From the NCBI GenBank assembly GCA_016714495.1, contig JADKDU010000002.1, forward strand, positions 558,001-622,000: a stretch of 64,000 nucleotides of DNA. Direction: 5' to 3'. Below are positions 34,129-42,882 of this stretch, piece after piece. The translations under genes and the position numbers were made by a program. Numbering within the stretch: position 1 is the stretch's first letter; each line of letters begins with the position of its first letter. This DNA is from Hyphomonadaceae bacterium (GTDB lineage Bacteria; Pseudomonadota; Alphaproteobacteria; Caulobacterales; Hyphomonadaceae). The notes beneath the pieces were generated by a model, which was given only the letters and a program-made list of their open reading frames with translations, had not been told where the DNA came from and searched no databases.

Positions 34129-35106
34129 ATGGATCCGAAGGTCTTCATCGACGGCGAGGCGGGCACCACCGGCCTGCAGATCCGCCAGCGACTTGCGGGG
34201 CGCCGCGACCTGCAGGTTATCTCGATCGATCCCGAGCGCCGCAAGGATCCGGCGGCGCGGGCCGAGATGCTCAATGCGGCCGATGCCGTCATCCTGTGCC
34301 TGCCGGACGACGCCGCTAGGGAAGCGGTGAAGCTCGTCACCAACCCGCGCACGGTGATCATCGACGCCTCGACCGCCTTCCGTGTCGATCCGCACTGGGT
34401 CTACGGCTTTCCGGAAATGGAAGACGGCCATCGCGTGATGATCCAGCGCTCGAAGCGCATCTCCAACCCGGGTTGCTATCCCACCGGCTTCATCGGCCTG
34501 ACCGCGCCGCTGGTGCGCGAGGGGCTGATCCCGGTGACGACGCCAATCACCGTCAACGCCATCTCGGGCTATACCGGCGGCGGCAAAGGGCTGATCGAGG
34601 AATTCCAGGCCCAGCCGAGCGAGATCACCAATGACGCCTATCGCGCCTATGGCCTGACGCTGTCGCACAAGCATGTGCCGGAGATGACGCGCTATTCGGG
34701 GCTTGCCCGGCCGCCATTGTTTGCGCCGTCCGTGGGGCGCTATGCCCAGGGCATGCTCGTGGAAGTGCCGCTGCAGCTGTGGTCGCTGCCCGCTACGCCG
34801 ACGCCGAAGCAGCTCCGCGAGGCGCTGGCCGATTTCTATCAGGGCGAGCAGTTCGTCAGCGTGGCGGGCGACGAGGAAACCGCCGCTCTGCAGAAAGAGC
34901 GCGCCGGCGCGGGCGGTTATGTCGAGGAGCTCGATCCCGAGGCGCTCAACAGTACCAATCGCATGAAGCTGTACGTCTTCGGCAACGAAGCGACGCAACA
35001 GGCAAGGCTGGTGGCGCTGCTGGACAATCTCGGCAAAGGCGCATCAGGCGCTGCGGTGCAGAACCTCAACATCGTGCTGGGCTTGCAGGAGAGTGCGGGG
35101 CTCTAG
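34129..35106 (+). CDS. argC: N-acetyl-gamma-glutamyl-phosphate reductase
   Basis: 325-residue NADPH-dependent enzyme of arginine synthesis. The N-terminus MDPKVFIDGEAGTTGLQIRQRL is the nucleotide-binding start of the type 2 (shorter, bacterial) ArgC; catalytic Cys is in ISNPGCYPTG, and the SHKHVPEM motif carries the proton-transfer His. argC behind rpsI is a common alphaproteobacterial order. Terminator of the ribosomal operon lies just upstream, so argC probably has its own promoter. The stop overlaps the convergent DUF2336 gene by 4 nt. Confidence 0.95.
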   Translation: MDPKVFIDGEAGTTGLQIRQRLAGRRDLQVISIDPERRKDPAARAEMLNAADAVILCLPDDAAREAVKLVTNPRTVIIDASTAFRVDPHWVYGFPEMEDGHRVMIQRSKRISNPGCYPTGFIGLTAPLVREGLIPVTTPITVNAISGYTGGGKGLIEEFQAQPSEITNDAYRAYGLTLSHKHVPEMTRYSGLARPPLFAPSVGRYAQGMLVEVPLQLWSLPATPTPKQLREALADFYQGEQFVSVAGDEETAALQKERAGAGGYVEELDPEALNSTNRMKLYVFGNEATQQARLVALLDNLGKGASGAAVQNLNIVLGLQESAGL

Positions 35107-36257
35107 GCCGCCGGAGCGGCGATAGCGCCCTTTTCGCGGCCCATGTCGAGCGCATCGAGCTTGTCGAGCAGGTATTCGAGGTCGGCGCGCGGGATGGCCT
35201 GGAATTGCGTAAGGACGCGTTCGACCATGCGTTGGCGGAAGCGTTCCTTGTCGCCCGGGCCGCCGTCCATATCGGTCTTGTGGTAGATATCGACGGCCAG
35301 GCGGAACGCCGTGACCATGCCGGCGGGCAGGCCGGCGCGCTCGAAGATCGTCTTCAGGCCCAAAGTGCCGGCGTCGTGGATCATCAGCCACGCCTTGGAG
35401 CGGGGAATACCGCCCAGCTCGGCCAGCGCATGCTCGACGAAGCCCATATGCCCGAGGCAAAGCGCGCGCATGATCAGCGAAGGCGTGAGGCGGCCATTCA
35501 GATGGAGTTGTTGAACGAACCTCGCAGGGTCGGAAGCCAGGCCAGCCTGCTCGACGAGATCCAGCGTTGCGCGCTCGCGGGCGCCCGAGGCAATCTCGAT
35601 CGCCAGCTGCGGCGGCAGCTCGTGTTTGTTGACCAGCGTGTCGAACAGTTCGCCGGTCACCATTGAGACGAGTTTTTCCGTGATGTGCAGCGGCAGCGTA
35701 TTGCGCGAAATCAGCGCGCCTTTGATGTCGTCATCGTTAGCAAAGCGTTTCAGCATGCCCGCATAGGCGTCGTCCGAAAACGCCGCGCCTTCGTTCAGCG
35801 TACAGGCTTGCACGGCGGGTTTCGATGCATACAGGGTGATGACCTCGGTGAGGCCTTCGCCGAGCGTCGGGCGCTGCGCGATCGCGACTTGCTTTTCCGA
35901 GGAGCCCGAGAGCACGATCTCGACGAGGTCTTCATCGGTGATGACCGGCGAGTTCTTGAGAACCGGTATGGCGATCGCGTCGATATCCTTGGCCAGCTTG
36001 ATCGCGATGTCCCGCGGAAGCTTGGGCGAATTGCGCAGGGTGACGGCGAGCGCGCGGCGGACGAGCACCGCGGCGTCGTTGCACATCAGGTCGAGGATCT
36101 GGCGGGCGGACTCGCGGTCCTCATCGGCCATGTCCATGGCGTCGATGCGTTTGCAGATCTTGTGGGCGGCGTTGGCGCGCGCCTCCGGGCTGTCGCCTCG
36201 AACGAGGCGCCGGATGTCGTCCTGCGTGAGGGACGTGCGCATTGTGGCGATCGTCAT
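35103..36257 (-). CDS. DUF2336 domain protein
   Basis: 384-residue soluble, mostly helical protein. Repeated helical units such as LDLMCNDAAVLVRRALAVTLRNSPKLPRDIAIKLAKD and VLKNSPVITDEDLVEIV give a HEAT-like pattern of DUF2336. The family is confined largely to alphaproteobacteria, and no activity has been established to my knowledge. It ends with LDALDMGREKGAIAAPAA. ATG 36257; an intergenic run of 116 bp separates it from the divergent CoA-transferase. Confidence 0.8.
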   Translation of the reverse strand: MTIATMRTSLTQDDIRRLVRGDSPEARANAAHKICKRIDAMDMADEDRESARQILDLMCNDAAVLVRRALAVTLRNSPKLPRDIAIKLAKDIDAIAIPVLKNSPVITDEDLVEIVLSGSSEKQVAIAQRPTLGEGLTEVITLYASKPAVQACTLNEGAAFSDDAYAGMLKRFANDDDIKGALISRNTLPLHITEKLVSMVTGELFDTLVNKHELPPQLAIEIASGARERATLDLVEQAGLASDPARFVQQLHLNGRLTPSLIMRALCLGHMGFVEHALAELGGIPRSKAWLMIHDAGTLGLKTIFERAGLPAGMVTAFRLAVDIYHKTDMDGGPGDKERFRQRMVERVLTQFQAIPRADLEYLLDKLDALDMGREKGAIAAPAA

Positions 36258-36373
36258 TCTTCGAGCCTTCCGGCTTGAACTACCTTGAAAAATGACAATT
36301 GCTGGAGGGGGTTAAGAGATATTTACGATCAGGTCGAAATCAGAGCTATCAGCAATAAATAAGGGACGCGGAA

Positions 36374-37582
36374 ATGCTGCTCAAGGGCGTCAAAGTCATT
36401 GAACATGCTACCTATTATGCCGCCCCCGGCGCTGGCGGCATTCTTTCCGACTGGGGCGCGGAGGTGATCAAGATCGAGCCGCCCGGCGGAGATCCCGTCC
36501 GGTCCAATTTCCCCACCAAGGGCACGGGCAAGGAACACCTGACCGACAACCCGGCTTTCGACGGGGATAACCGGGGCAAGAAATCCATCGTGGTGGACAC
36601 TCGAACAGAGGATGGGCGCGAGATTGTCCGCAAGCTGGTGGAAACGGCGGATGTGTTTCTGACCAATGTGCGGCCGGGCGGCATCGAGCGGTCGGGACTG
36701 GGCTATGATGTGTTGTCCAATCGGAACCCCAGGCTCGTCTATTGCGCGCTGACAGGCTACGGGCTGGAAGGGCCGGATGCGAATGCGCCGGGGTTCGATG
36801 TCGCCAGCTTCTGGTCACGCTCGGGCCTTGCGCGGCTGACGGCGCCGAAGGGCGCGGAGCTATTTCCAATTCGTACGGCTGCGGGGGACCACACAACCAG
36901 CATCGCTGCGGTGGCGGCGATCAACGCTGCGTTGATACAGGCGTTGAAGACAGGCAAGGGCCAGCTGGTCGATGTCAGCCTGTTGCGAACGGGGCTCTAT
37001 ACGCTCCACACTGATCTTGCAATCCAGCTGTTCTTCGGCCGCAACGCCTCCACGCGTCCACGTGCTGAGGCGTACAACCCGCTCACCAACTTCTTCAGGA
37101 CGAAGGATGATGCGTGGATCTGCATCGTCGCGCGCGCCGGCAGGGCTGACCTGCCGCGCATGGCGCGGGCGTTCGAATTGCCCGGGATCGATGCCGATCC
37201 GCGCTTCCACGACGGTAAGTCGCGGCGTGATCACGCCGCGGAAATCACGGCGATGCTTGATGCGGCGTTTGCCCGCTTCACGCATGAGGAAATGGCCGCG
37301 CGCCTGACTGCCGAAGAAATCGCCTGGGCGCCGGCGCAGACGCTGGCTGACGTAGTGGTTGATCCGCAGGTGCGTGCAGCCGGCGGGATCGTCGAAATGC
37401 CGGCGCAGGATGGCGTAAGCACGTTCAAATCACCGGGAGGTCCGGCGCGGTTCCATGGTGTTGACGACGGTCCAAAAGGCCCGGGACCTAAGCTCGGGGA
37501 ACATACGCGCGAGATACTTGCAACGATTGGCTATTCCGGCGCTGACATTGACGCGATGTACGCGAGCAAATCGGTTGCATAG
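36374..37582 (+). CDS. CoA transferase, CaiB/BaiF family III
   Basis: 402-residue cytoplasmic enzyme. LLKGVKVIEHATYYAAPGAGGILSDWGAEVIKIEPPGGDPVR is the classic N-terminal block; the catalytic Asp lies within GAKGQLVDVSL-type sequence (here GKGQLVDVSLLRTGLY). The C-terminal block has LGEHTREILATIGYS. Family III transferases move CoA between acyl chains or acids (formyl, carnitine, 2-methylacyl and others); the substrate is not predictable here. The ATG has a short AT-rich leader upstream. Confidence 0.9.
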   Translation: MLLKGVKVIEHATYYAAPGAGGILSDWGAEVIKIEPPGGDPVRSNFPTKGTGKEHLTDNPAFDGDNRGKKSIVVDTRTEDGREIVRKLVETADVFLTNVRPGGIERSGLGYDVLSNRNPRLVYCALTGYGLEGPDANAPGFDVASFWSRSGLARLTAPKGAELFPIRTAAGDHTTSIAAVAAINAALIQALKTGKGQLVDVSLLRTGLYTLHTDLAIQLFFGRNASTRPRAEAYNPLTNFFRTKDDAWICIVARAGRADLPRMARAFELPGIDADPRFHDGKSRRDHAAEITAMLDAAFARFTHEEMAARLTAEEIAWAPAQTLADVVVDPQVRAAGGIVEMPAQDGVSTFKSPGGPARFHGVDDGPKGPGPKLGEHTREILATIGYSGADIDAMYASKSVA

Positions 37583-37659
37583 TTTACAACAGCGTCCTCA
37601 ATTCTTGACGCATACGGCAGACGCTTTATGTCGCCTTTGTCGGGAAGGCGGAGCCTTGT

Positions 37660-39204
37660 GTGACTGACAAAACTGACCCCCAGTCGATTGCGGGCAAGCA
37701 GGACTTCCCCGTCGGCGGCGGCGAGTGCGGGCGGCTGATCCGCAAATACGACTGGTCACAAACCAGGCTCGGCCCAATCAGTAAGTGGCCACAGTGGATG
37801 CGCACGTCGGTGGACATTTGCCTGCAGGCGCCGATCGCCATCGTCATGCTGTTCGGACCGGAAGGCGTGCTTGTCTACAATGACGCCTACGCCGCATTCG
37901 CCGGACAGCGCCATCCGAAGTTGATGGGTATGAAGGTGCTGGAGGCATGGCCCGAGGCGGCAGATCTCAACCGGCAGGTGCTTGAAACCTGCTACGTCAA
38001 TGGCGAAACGCTGTCGCTGAAGGAACAGCCGCTCATCCTTTTCCGCTACAACAACGCAGCTGACGAACTCTGGCTCGATCTCGACTACTCACCGATCCTC
38101 GACGAGACGGGCAAGCCCGGGGGCGTGCTCGCCATCGTCGTTGAAACCACCGACAAGGTGAATGTGCAACGCACGCTCCTGGCCGAGCGCGTGGCCGTCA
38201 TGGAAGCCAACAAGCGGCTTTCAGCCGAGTCCGTCTTCCTGCGCGACCTGTTCGAGCAGGCGCCGAGCTTCATGGCGATCATGTCAGGCCCTGCACATGT
38301 GTTCGTGCTCGCCAACAAATCATACCAGCATCTGATCGGCGGCCGGAATGTTGTTGGCCTCACGATCCGCGATGCGCTGCCCGAAGTGGTTGATCAGGGC
38401 TTTGTGGATCTGCTCGACAAGGTTCTGAAAACCGGCAAGCCGCACATCGGCACGGGAACCCGCGTGATGCTCGATCAAACCGTCGGCGGCGCGGCCGGCG
38501 AGCGCTTTCTCGATTTCATCTATCAGCCGATCCGCAATTCTGACGGCATGGTCAGCGGCATATTCTGTGAAGGCCAGGACGTGACCGAGCGCACGCGCGG
38601 CGAACAGCATCTGCGCCTTGTGGTCAACGAGTTGAACCATCGCGTGAAGAACACGCTCGCCATGATCCAGGCTGTTGCGGCGCAGACTTTCCGCAATGCG
38701 AACGATCTGCCTCAGGCGCAGGCGGCTTTCTCGGCGCGCATACTGGCGCTGGCGCGGGCCAATGACCTGCTGACCGGCGAGAACTGGGAAGGCGCCTCGC
38801 TGTCGGACATTGTCGCGGGCGTATCGGTCGCGCATGCGGGCAACCAGCCCGACAGGTTCACCGCCAAGGGCCCGGTCGTCCGCCTGTCGCCGAAAGCGGC
38901 ATTGTCGCTTTCGATGGCGATGCATGAACTCGCAACCAACGCCGTGAAGTACGGCGCGCTGTCGAATGACGCCGGGCGCGTCGACGTAATCTGGGGCGTC
39001 AAGGATGGCCGTATGCGCATCGAGTGGCGCGAAAGCGGCGGCCCGCCCGTGACCGCTCCCGGACGACGTGGCTTCGGTTCTCGGTTGGTCGAGCGTGGTC
39101 TCGCCGGCGAAATGGGCGGCAAGGCCGACATAACCTTCGAGCCTAGCGGGGTCGTCTGTATTATCGACGCGCCGACCGATCTTTACGAGGGCGGCGAGCA
39201 ATGA
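37660..39204 (+). CDS. PAS domain-containing HWE-family sensor histidine kinase
   Basis: 514-residue soluble kinase. Residues about 40-160 and 185-315 are PAS-like (FAGQRHPKLMGMKVLEAWPE; FLRDLFEQAPSFMAIMSGPAHVF). The kinase domain begins LRLVVNELNHRVKNTLAMIQAVAAQT: the phospho-acceptor His is in ELNHRVKN, the HWE/HisKA_2 type, and the ATPase has AMHELATNAVKYGAL and GGPPVTAPGRRGFGSRLVERGL. There is no transmembrane segment. HWE kinases often sense light (LOV/phytochrome-like) or general stress; the PAS here lacks a clear cofactor Cys. The start is GTG at 37660 with a GGAAGGCGGAG Shine-Dalgarno region. Its stop overlaps the receiver gene (ATGA). Confidence 0.88.
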   Translation: MTDKTDPQSIAGKQDFPVGGGECGRLIRKYDWSQTRLGPISKWPQWMRTSVDICLQAPIAIVMLFGPEGVLVYNDAYAAFAGQRHPKLMGMKVLEAWPEAADLNRQVLETCYVNGETLSLKEQPLILFRYNNAADELWLDLDYSPILDETGKPGGVLAIVVETTDKVNVQRTLLAERVAVMEANKRLSAESVFLRDLFEQAPSFMAIMSGPAHVFVLANKSYQHLIGGRNVVGLTIRDALPEVVDQGFVDLLDKVLKTGKPHIGTGTRVMLDQTVGGAAGERFLDFIYQPIRNSDGMVSGIFCEGQDVTERTRGEQHLRLVVNELNHRVKNTLAMIQAVAAQTFRNANDLPQAQAAFSARILALARANDLLTGENWEGASLSDIVAGVSVAHAGNQPDRFTAKGPVVRLSPKAALSLSMAMHELATNAVKYGALSNDAGRVDVIWGVKDGRMRIEWRESGGPPVTAPGRRGFGSRLVERGLAGEMGGKADITFEPSGVVCIIDAPTDLYEGGEQ

Positions 39205-39554
39205 CCAGACCCCTGCGCGTGCTTGTCGTCGAAGACGAGATGATGATCGCCATGATGCTGGAAGACATGCTGGCGGATCTTGGCCATCAGGTCGCCGGCG
39301 TCGCCATGCGCCTGCCGCAGGCGATGAAACTCGCGAAAGACATCGAGGCCGACATCGCCATTCTCGACATCAATCTTGACGGCCGGAAATCCTTCCCGGC
39401 TGCTGAAGTGCTGCGCGAGCGTGGGGTGAAACTGATCTTTGCGTCGGGCTATGGATCGCCCGGCCTTGAGGCGCCATTTCTGGAAGAAGTGATCCTCAAG
39501 AAGCCGTTCGAGGCGAGCGATATCCGTTCGGCGCTGAAGCGCGTAGTGGCGTAG
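39201..39554 (+). CDS. Single-domain response regulator
   Basis: 117-residue receiver domain with no output module. VLVVEDEMMIAMMLEDML supplies the acidic pair (Glu-Asp-Glu), Asp in AILDINLDG is the phospho-acceptor, and LKKPFEASDI carries the conserved Lys. It overlaps the kinase gene by 4 nt, so the pair is one signalling unit. Single-domain regulators like this usually act as phosphate sinks or relay to a partner protein; the Hpt protein at 41999-42523 is a candidate, but this is inferred. Confidence 0.92.
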   Translation: MTRPLRVLVVEDEMMIAMMLEDMLADLGHQVAGVAMRLPQAMKLAKDIEADIAILDINLDGRKSFPAAEVLRERGVKLIFASGYGSPGLEAPFLEEVILKKPFEASDIRSALKRVVA

Positions 39555-39556
39555 CT

Positions 39557-40285
39557 CTAGCCCTTCTTGTCTTCCTGCAATCCGAACAGGGCGGTCATCA
39601 GGCTGCTGTTTAACGCTGCGGTTCCCAGCTGCGCCTGAAGCATCACGGCGGAGTCGATTGTCATTGGCGGCGGAACGAAGTTCGCGGCGACCCGGCCCGC
39701 ATCGGCGCGCGCGACATCGATACCGGTCAGCTTGGTGTAGAGCTGCGAGGGCGTCAGCTTTGTGCCGTCTGCGCCCTTGAACACGTTGGCGTTCGCCAGA
39801 GCGGCGCGCGGGAACATGTCGGCGGCGACCCCTGGCGTATTGCTACGCGCAGCCGTGATCAGGCGTGCGGCGTCGCTCGGCCCCATGAAGTGCGCAGTGT
39901 ATAGTTCTGCAGATGTCGCCTCGCGGCCAAGCTTGCGGGCGAGAATTTTGCCGTTCTCGCCCGCCAGTTCGCCCGCCATCGCCGCAGAGAGGCTGGCGTC
40001 CTTGCGCAGATCGAGAAGTTCTTCGTGCGAGAGGCCCTCCGTCTTCAAGCCATGCTTCGCGCCATAGCGCTCCAGCACGTTAAGCCAGGTTTCGCTGGTG
40101 AATTGGAAGAGGCCGGTTGCCGAAGAGGTCGAAGCCTTCGCGCCCGGATCGAAATTGCTTTCGCGCTGGGCCGTCTTCACAAGGTAGTCGAAATCGACGC
40201 CCGTTTTGCTGGACGCTGCGCGCAGCGCGGTCATGATCTGCGCGCGCTGGAGGGCTTTGGGAGTTGCGCCGATGGAATCGGTCAC
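39557..40285 (-). CDS. Lytic transglycosylase-domain protein
   Basis: 242-residue protein with an SLT-like domain: DYLVKTAQRESNFDPGAKASTSSATGLFQFTSETW, whose Glu in QRESNFD is the catalytic residue and ATGLFQF the signature. There is no obvious signal peptide, as with some flagellar or secreted transglycosylases acting with a dedicated secretion system. The C-terminal 70 residues are Ala/Leu-rich and low-complexity. It lies convergent to the receiver gene with 2 nt between stops. Periplasmic peptidoglycan cleavage is inferred. Confidence 0.83.
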   Translation of the reverse strand: MTDSIGATPKALQRAQIMTALRAASSKTGVDFDYLVKTAQRESNFDPGAKASTSSATGLFQFTSETWLNVLERYGAKHGLKTEGLSHEELLDLRKDASLSAAMAGELAGENGKILARKLGREATSAELYTAHFMGPSDAARLITAARSNTPGVAADMFPRAALANANVFKGADGTKLTPSQLYTKLTGIDVARADAGRVAANFVPPPMTIDSAVMLQAQLGTAALNSSLMTALFGLQEDKKG

Positions 40286-40366
40286 GAGCCAGGGTCCTTG
40301 TTCAGGCCCTAGCTCGCGCAGTTATGGTTAGCGAGGTGTTAATTTTCCACCCGGGCGTGTTGGCGA

Positions 40367-41065
40367 TCAGCCATCGGTCTTCGGCGACGTCGCGAAGTGT
40401 ACGCCGAGTTCAGCCAGCTTTTCCGTATCTCGCCAGCGTACGTTTTCTGCGATCAGAGCGATCCCGTCGGCCGAAGCGACTTCCAGACGCGTCATCGGGA
40501 TTTCGAGAGCTTCACAGCGTGAGGTATCGAGGCGGACCGCTTCAAAGGTCATACGCGCGCGCGCGCCCATCGGCGTGCGCCAGGATTTGCGGGCGTCGAG
40601 GCCAACGCGGAAGCCGCGGCGGCGGAACGCGTCCACGCGATCCAGCGCCAGGTCTTCAAGCGCCGAGACCGAAGCGTCGCAGAAGTCGATACGGATTTCC
40701 TGCGGCAGCAGGCCGCCACGGGCGGCGCCAGCTTCAGCCGCCATCGGGGAATCCTTGTCAGCCAAAGCGGCCATCGGCGCTGAGATCGACAGAGGGCGCA
40801 GGTCTGCGCCGGTGTCGCGCGCCAGGCGGCAGGCGCGCTCGATCAGGTCGCCCAGCCAGCCGGCGGCTGAAGGATGGGCCGCATCTGACAGATGGCGGGG
40901 CTGAAATGTGTCTTCGAACGCAATGTCCGCCTCGGCGTGCATCCCGAACGCAGCGCCGTCCGCAAGGCGCACGACCGGCTGGAAGCGCAGCCGGGGCTGA
41001 CGCACCGTCACGGGCGTGGGCTCGTTCACGACGAGGCGAAGGTGCGAAGCACGCGCTTGGGTCAT
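40367..41065 (-). CDS. Degenerate EAL-domain protein, catalytically inactive
   Basis: 232-residue protein resembling a c-di-GMP phosphodiesterase EAL domain: RFQPVVRLADGAAFGMHAEADIAF aligns with the domain start (QPI...G.E), but the EAL/EVLxR metal-binding motif is MHAEA, and the later DDFGxG loop is GLDARKSWRTP. The C-terminal LGVHFATSPKTDG equals the GxDxxQGxxFGxP region without its Gln. Metal ligands are therefore lost, so it is likely a binding or scaffold protein. Start ATG 41065; the longer 5' frame lacks support. It is divergent from the Nudix gene. Confidence 0.6.
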   Translation of the reverse strand: MTQARASHLRLVVNEPTPVTVRQPRLRFQPVVRLADGAAFGMHAEADIAFEDTFQPRHLSDAAHPSAAGWLGDLIERACRLARDTGADLRPLSISAPMAALADKDSPMAAEAGAARGGLLPQEIRIDFCDASVSALEDLALDRVDAFRRRGFRVGLDARKSWRTPMGARARMTFEAVRLDTSRCEALEIPMTRLEVASADGIALIAENVRWRDTEKLAELGVHFATSPKTDG

Positions 41066-41204
41066 TGCAGGGTTCCGGCAGAGGTGGTGGATTGCCCCTG
41101 GTATGACAGACTTGGCTGAAGGCCGGCCAAAGTGGGATGCTGCAATTTCGAGCAAATCCGGAGGCGCCGTTGGCATTCCGTTTTTGATGGTTAGGAAGTG
41201 GTGA

Positions 41205-41996
41205 ATGACCCTGGAAGCCGATCTTCCCAAACCCGCATCTACTGTCGTTCTGGTGCGTGATGCAGCTGGACCCACGCCTGGGCTCGAAGTGCTGATGGTC
41301 AGGCGTAGTGCGGGCATGGCGTTTGGCGCCAGCGCGTGGGTGTTTCCGGGCGGCAAGGTTGCGGCGTCCGACGCCGATCCTGCATGGGATGATCTGTCAG
41401 ATGGAAGCTACGATCATTGCGAACGCTCACTACGCATAGCTGCGGCGCGCGAGGTGTTCGAGGAGTCAGGCCTTCTGCTCGCGACGCGCGGCAGGCGTGA
41501 ACTGGATGCGGGTGACAGCGCAGGCTTCGATGCGATGCGTGGCCCCGTAGAAGCTGATCCATCCCTGCTGATCAAGCTGGCGCGTGAGGCTGGCCTGCGG
41601 CTCACGCTCGACCGACTGATCCCGTTTGCACACTGGATCACGCCGAGCTTCGAGCCGCGCCGGTTCGACACGCGCTTCTTTCTGGTTCATGCACCGGCGG
41701 ATCAAGTGGTCCGCCATGACGGGCGTGAGGCGGTTGATCACGAGTGGGTGGCGCCGCAGGCCCTGCTGGAACGGCGCCGACAGGGCGAGGCCAAGCTGAT
41801 GTTCCCGACGCGGCTGAACCTGGAAGTGCTGGCGCGTTCGCGGAGCGCTGCCGATGCGGTTGCTGCGGCCCGGGCGCAGAAGGTCGTCACGGTTGAACCG
41901 CGTGTCGAAGAGCGCGCTGACGGCAAAGTGCTCATAATACCAGCCGAGGCCGGTTATGGCCTGACGGAAGAGCGCATAAAAAACGTGATGGGCTAG
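41205..41996 (+). CDS. Nudix hydrolase
   Basis: 263-residue pyrophosphohydrolase. ASTVVLVRDAAGPTPGLEVLMVRRS starts the fold, and AAREVFEESGLLL is the REUXEEXGU part of the Nudix box; the preceding GGKVAASDAD supplies the Gly/Lys. The insertion between box and C-terminus (FAHWITPSFEPRRFDTRFFLV) is the feature of the NUDT8/RppH-unrelated long group seen in alphaproteobacteria. The substrate cannot be inferred. ATG 41205 overlaps the end of a GTG frame by 4 nt; only the ATG fits the family. Confidence 0.85.
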   Translation: MTLEADLPKPASTVVLVRDAAGPTPGLEVLMVRRSAGMAFGASAWVFPGGKVAASDADPAWDDLSDGSYDHCERSLRIAAAREVFEESGLLLATRGRRELDAGDSAGFDAMRGPVEADPSLLIKLAREAGLRLTLDRLIPFAHWITPSFEPRRFDTRFFLVHAPADQVVRHDGREAVDHEWVAPQALLERRRQGEAKLMFPTRLNLEVLARSRSAADAVAAARAQKVVTVEPRVEERADGKVLIIPAEAGYGLTEERIKNVMG

Positions 41997-41998
41997 CG

Positions 41999-42523
41999 TC
42001 AGGCTTTGGGCGGCAGACCCGCCGCCTCATCCGCGGCCTGCTGCGCGATGATTTCCCTGGTCTGCACCTCAAGTTCAGCCACGAGCGCAAGGCCCACTGG
42101 GTGATCAGCCCCTTTGATCTTCCCGAGGATGGCAGCCTTCACTGCATCAACATGGGCTTTCAGCAGCCGGTCGGGAGCCGATATCTCGCCATACTCGTCG
42201 CCTGTCAGCTTGCACAGCGTGGCGCAGATGCGGCCCACAAGCGGATAGCCATAGGTCGGCGCCAGACCCTTGAGATCGTGCGCGCGACGGTGAAGTTCGT
42301 TTTTGGTCGCTGGCGATGAAGGCGCGGCTTCGAAATCAGCCCAGGCCTCCAGCAGGCGCGCGAGTTCTTCCTTGATCCAGTCAGCGAACTGATCGGACAT
42401 TTTCTCGAGCGCCGCTTCGGCCTTCGCGATAGCGCGCTGATCGAGCGCCGGCATGGCGCCGCCGACCTTAGTCTTGAGCATGTTGGGCGGCGTGATAACT
42501 TCGATGGGTTTCTGTCTGGCCAT
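41999..42523 (-). CDS. Hpt domain phosphotransfer protein
   Basis: 174-residue soluble protein. The four-helix Hpt unit is residues about 60-150, with the phospho-acceptor His in ELHRRAHDLKGLAPTYGYPLVGRI, the classic HxxKG context. Before it is a helix with DWIKEELARLLEAWADFE. It could relay phosphate between a kinase and receivers such as the one at 39201. Start: the second ATG at 42523 is preferred, since AGGGG lies 6 nt upstream of it and directly abuts the first ATG at 42529. Convergent with the Nudix gene, 2 nt apart. Confidence 0.8.
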   Translation of the reverse strand: MARQKPIEVITPPNMLKTKVGGAMPALDQRAIAKAEAALEKMSDQFADWIKEELARLLEAWADFEAAPSSPATKNELHRRAHDLKGLAPTYGYPLVGRICATLCKLTGDEYGEISAPDRLLKAHVDAVKAAILGKIKGADHPVGLALVAELEVQTREIIAQQAADEAAGLPPKA

Positions 42524-42561
42524 GCCCATCCCCTATATCGTTATCGGCGCAGGCGCGCGAT

Positions 42562-42870
42562 TCATACGATGCAAATGATACTGCTGGCAGGAAAGTTAAC
42601 AAACGCCTGATTGGGCGCCGCGAGGGAAATCCAGGAGAGACAATCGGAATTCGCCGATATTTCCTCGGACCAAGCCACTCCGACGCCAAGAAAGCCGAAA
42701 TCGCGGGAGATCCCGGCCTCCGCCTTGGCCGACTGGCTGGCGCCGCCCTGTTCCTGCCAGGCCTTGATGATGAGGTTCCAGTCCGGAGCGAATTCGAGAC
42801 CGGTCGCGACCTCGACTGCGTTCCGGTCGCAGTTGCCGCGAGCGCGGCGCGCGCGTGCCCCAACCATCAA
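42562..42870 (-). pseudogene. Possible gene remnant downstream of the aldolase
   Basis: A 102-codon frame includes EFAPDWNLIIKAWQEQGGASQSAKAEAGISRDFG, a pattern that resembles repeated beta strands of outer-membrane proteins, but no start or domain is assured. It starts 13 nt after the aldolase stop and ends near the Hpt gene. It is more likely decayed than functional. Confidence 0.2.
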
Positions 42871-42882
42871 CCCCCGAAAGTC

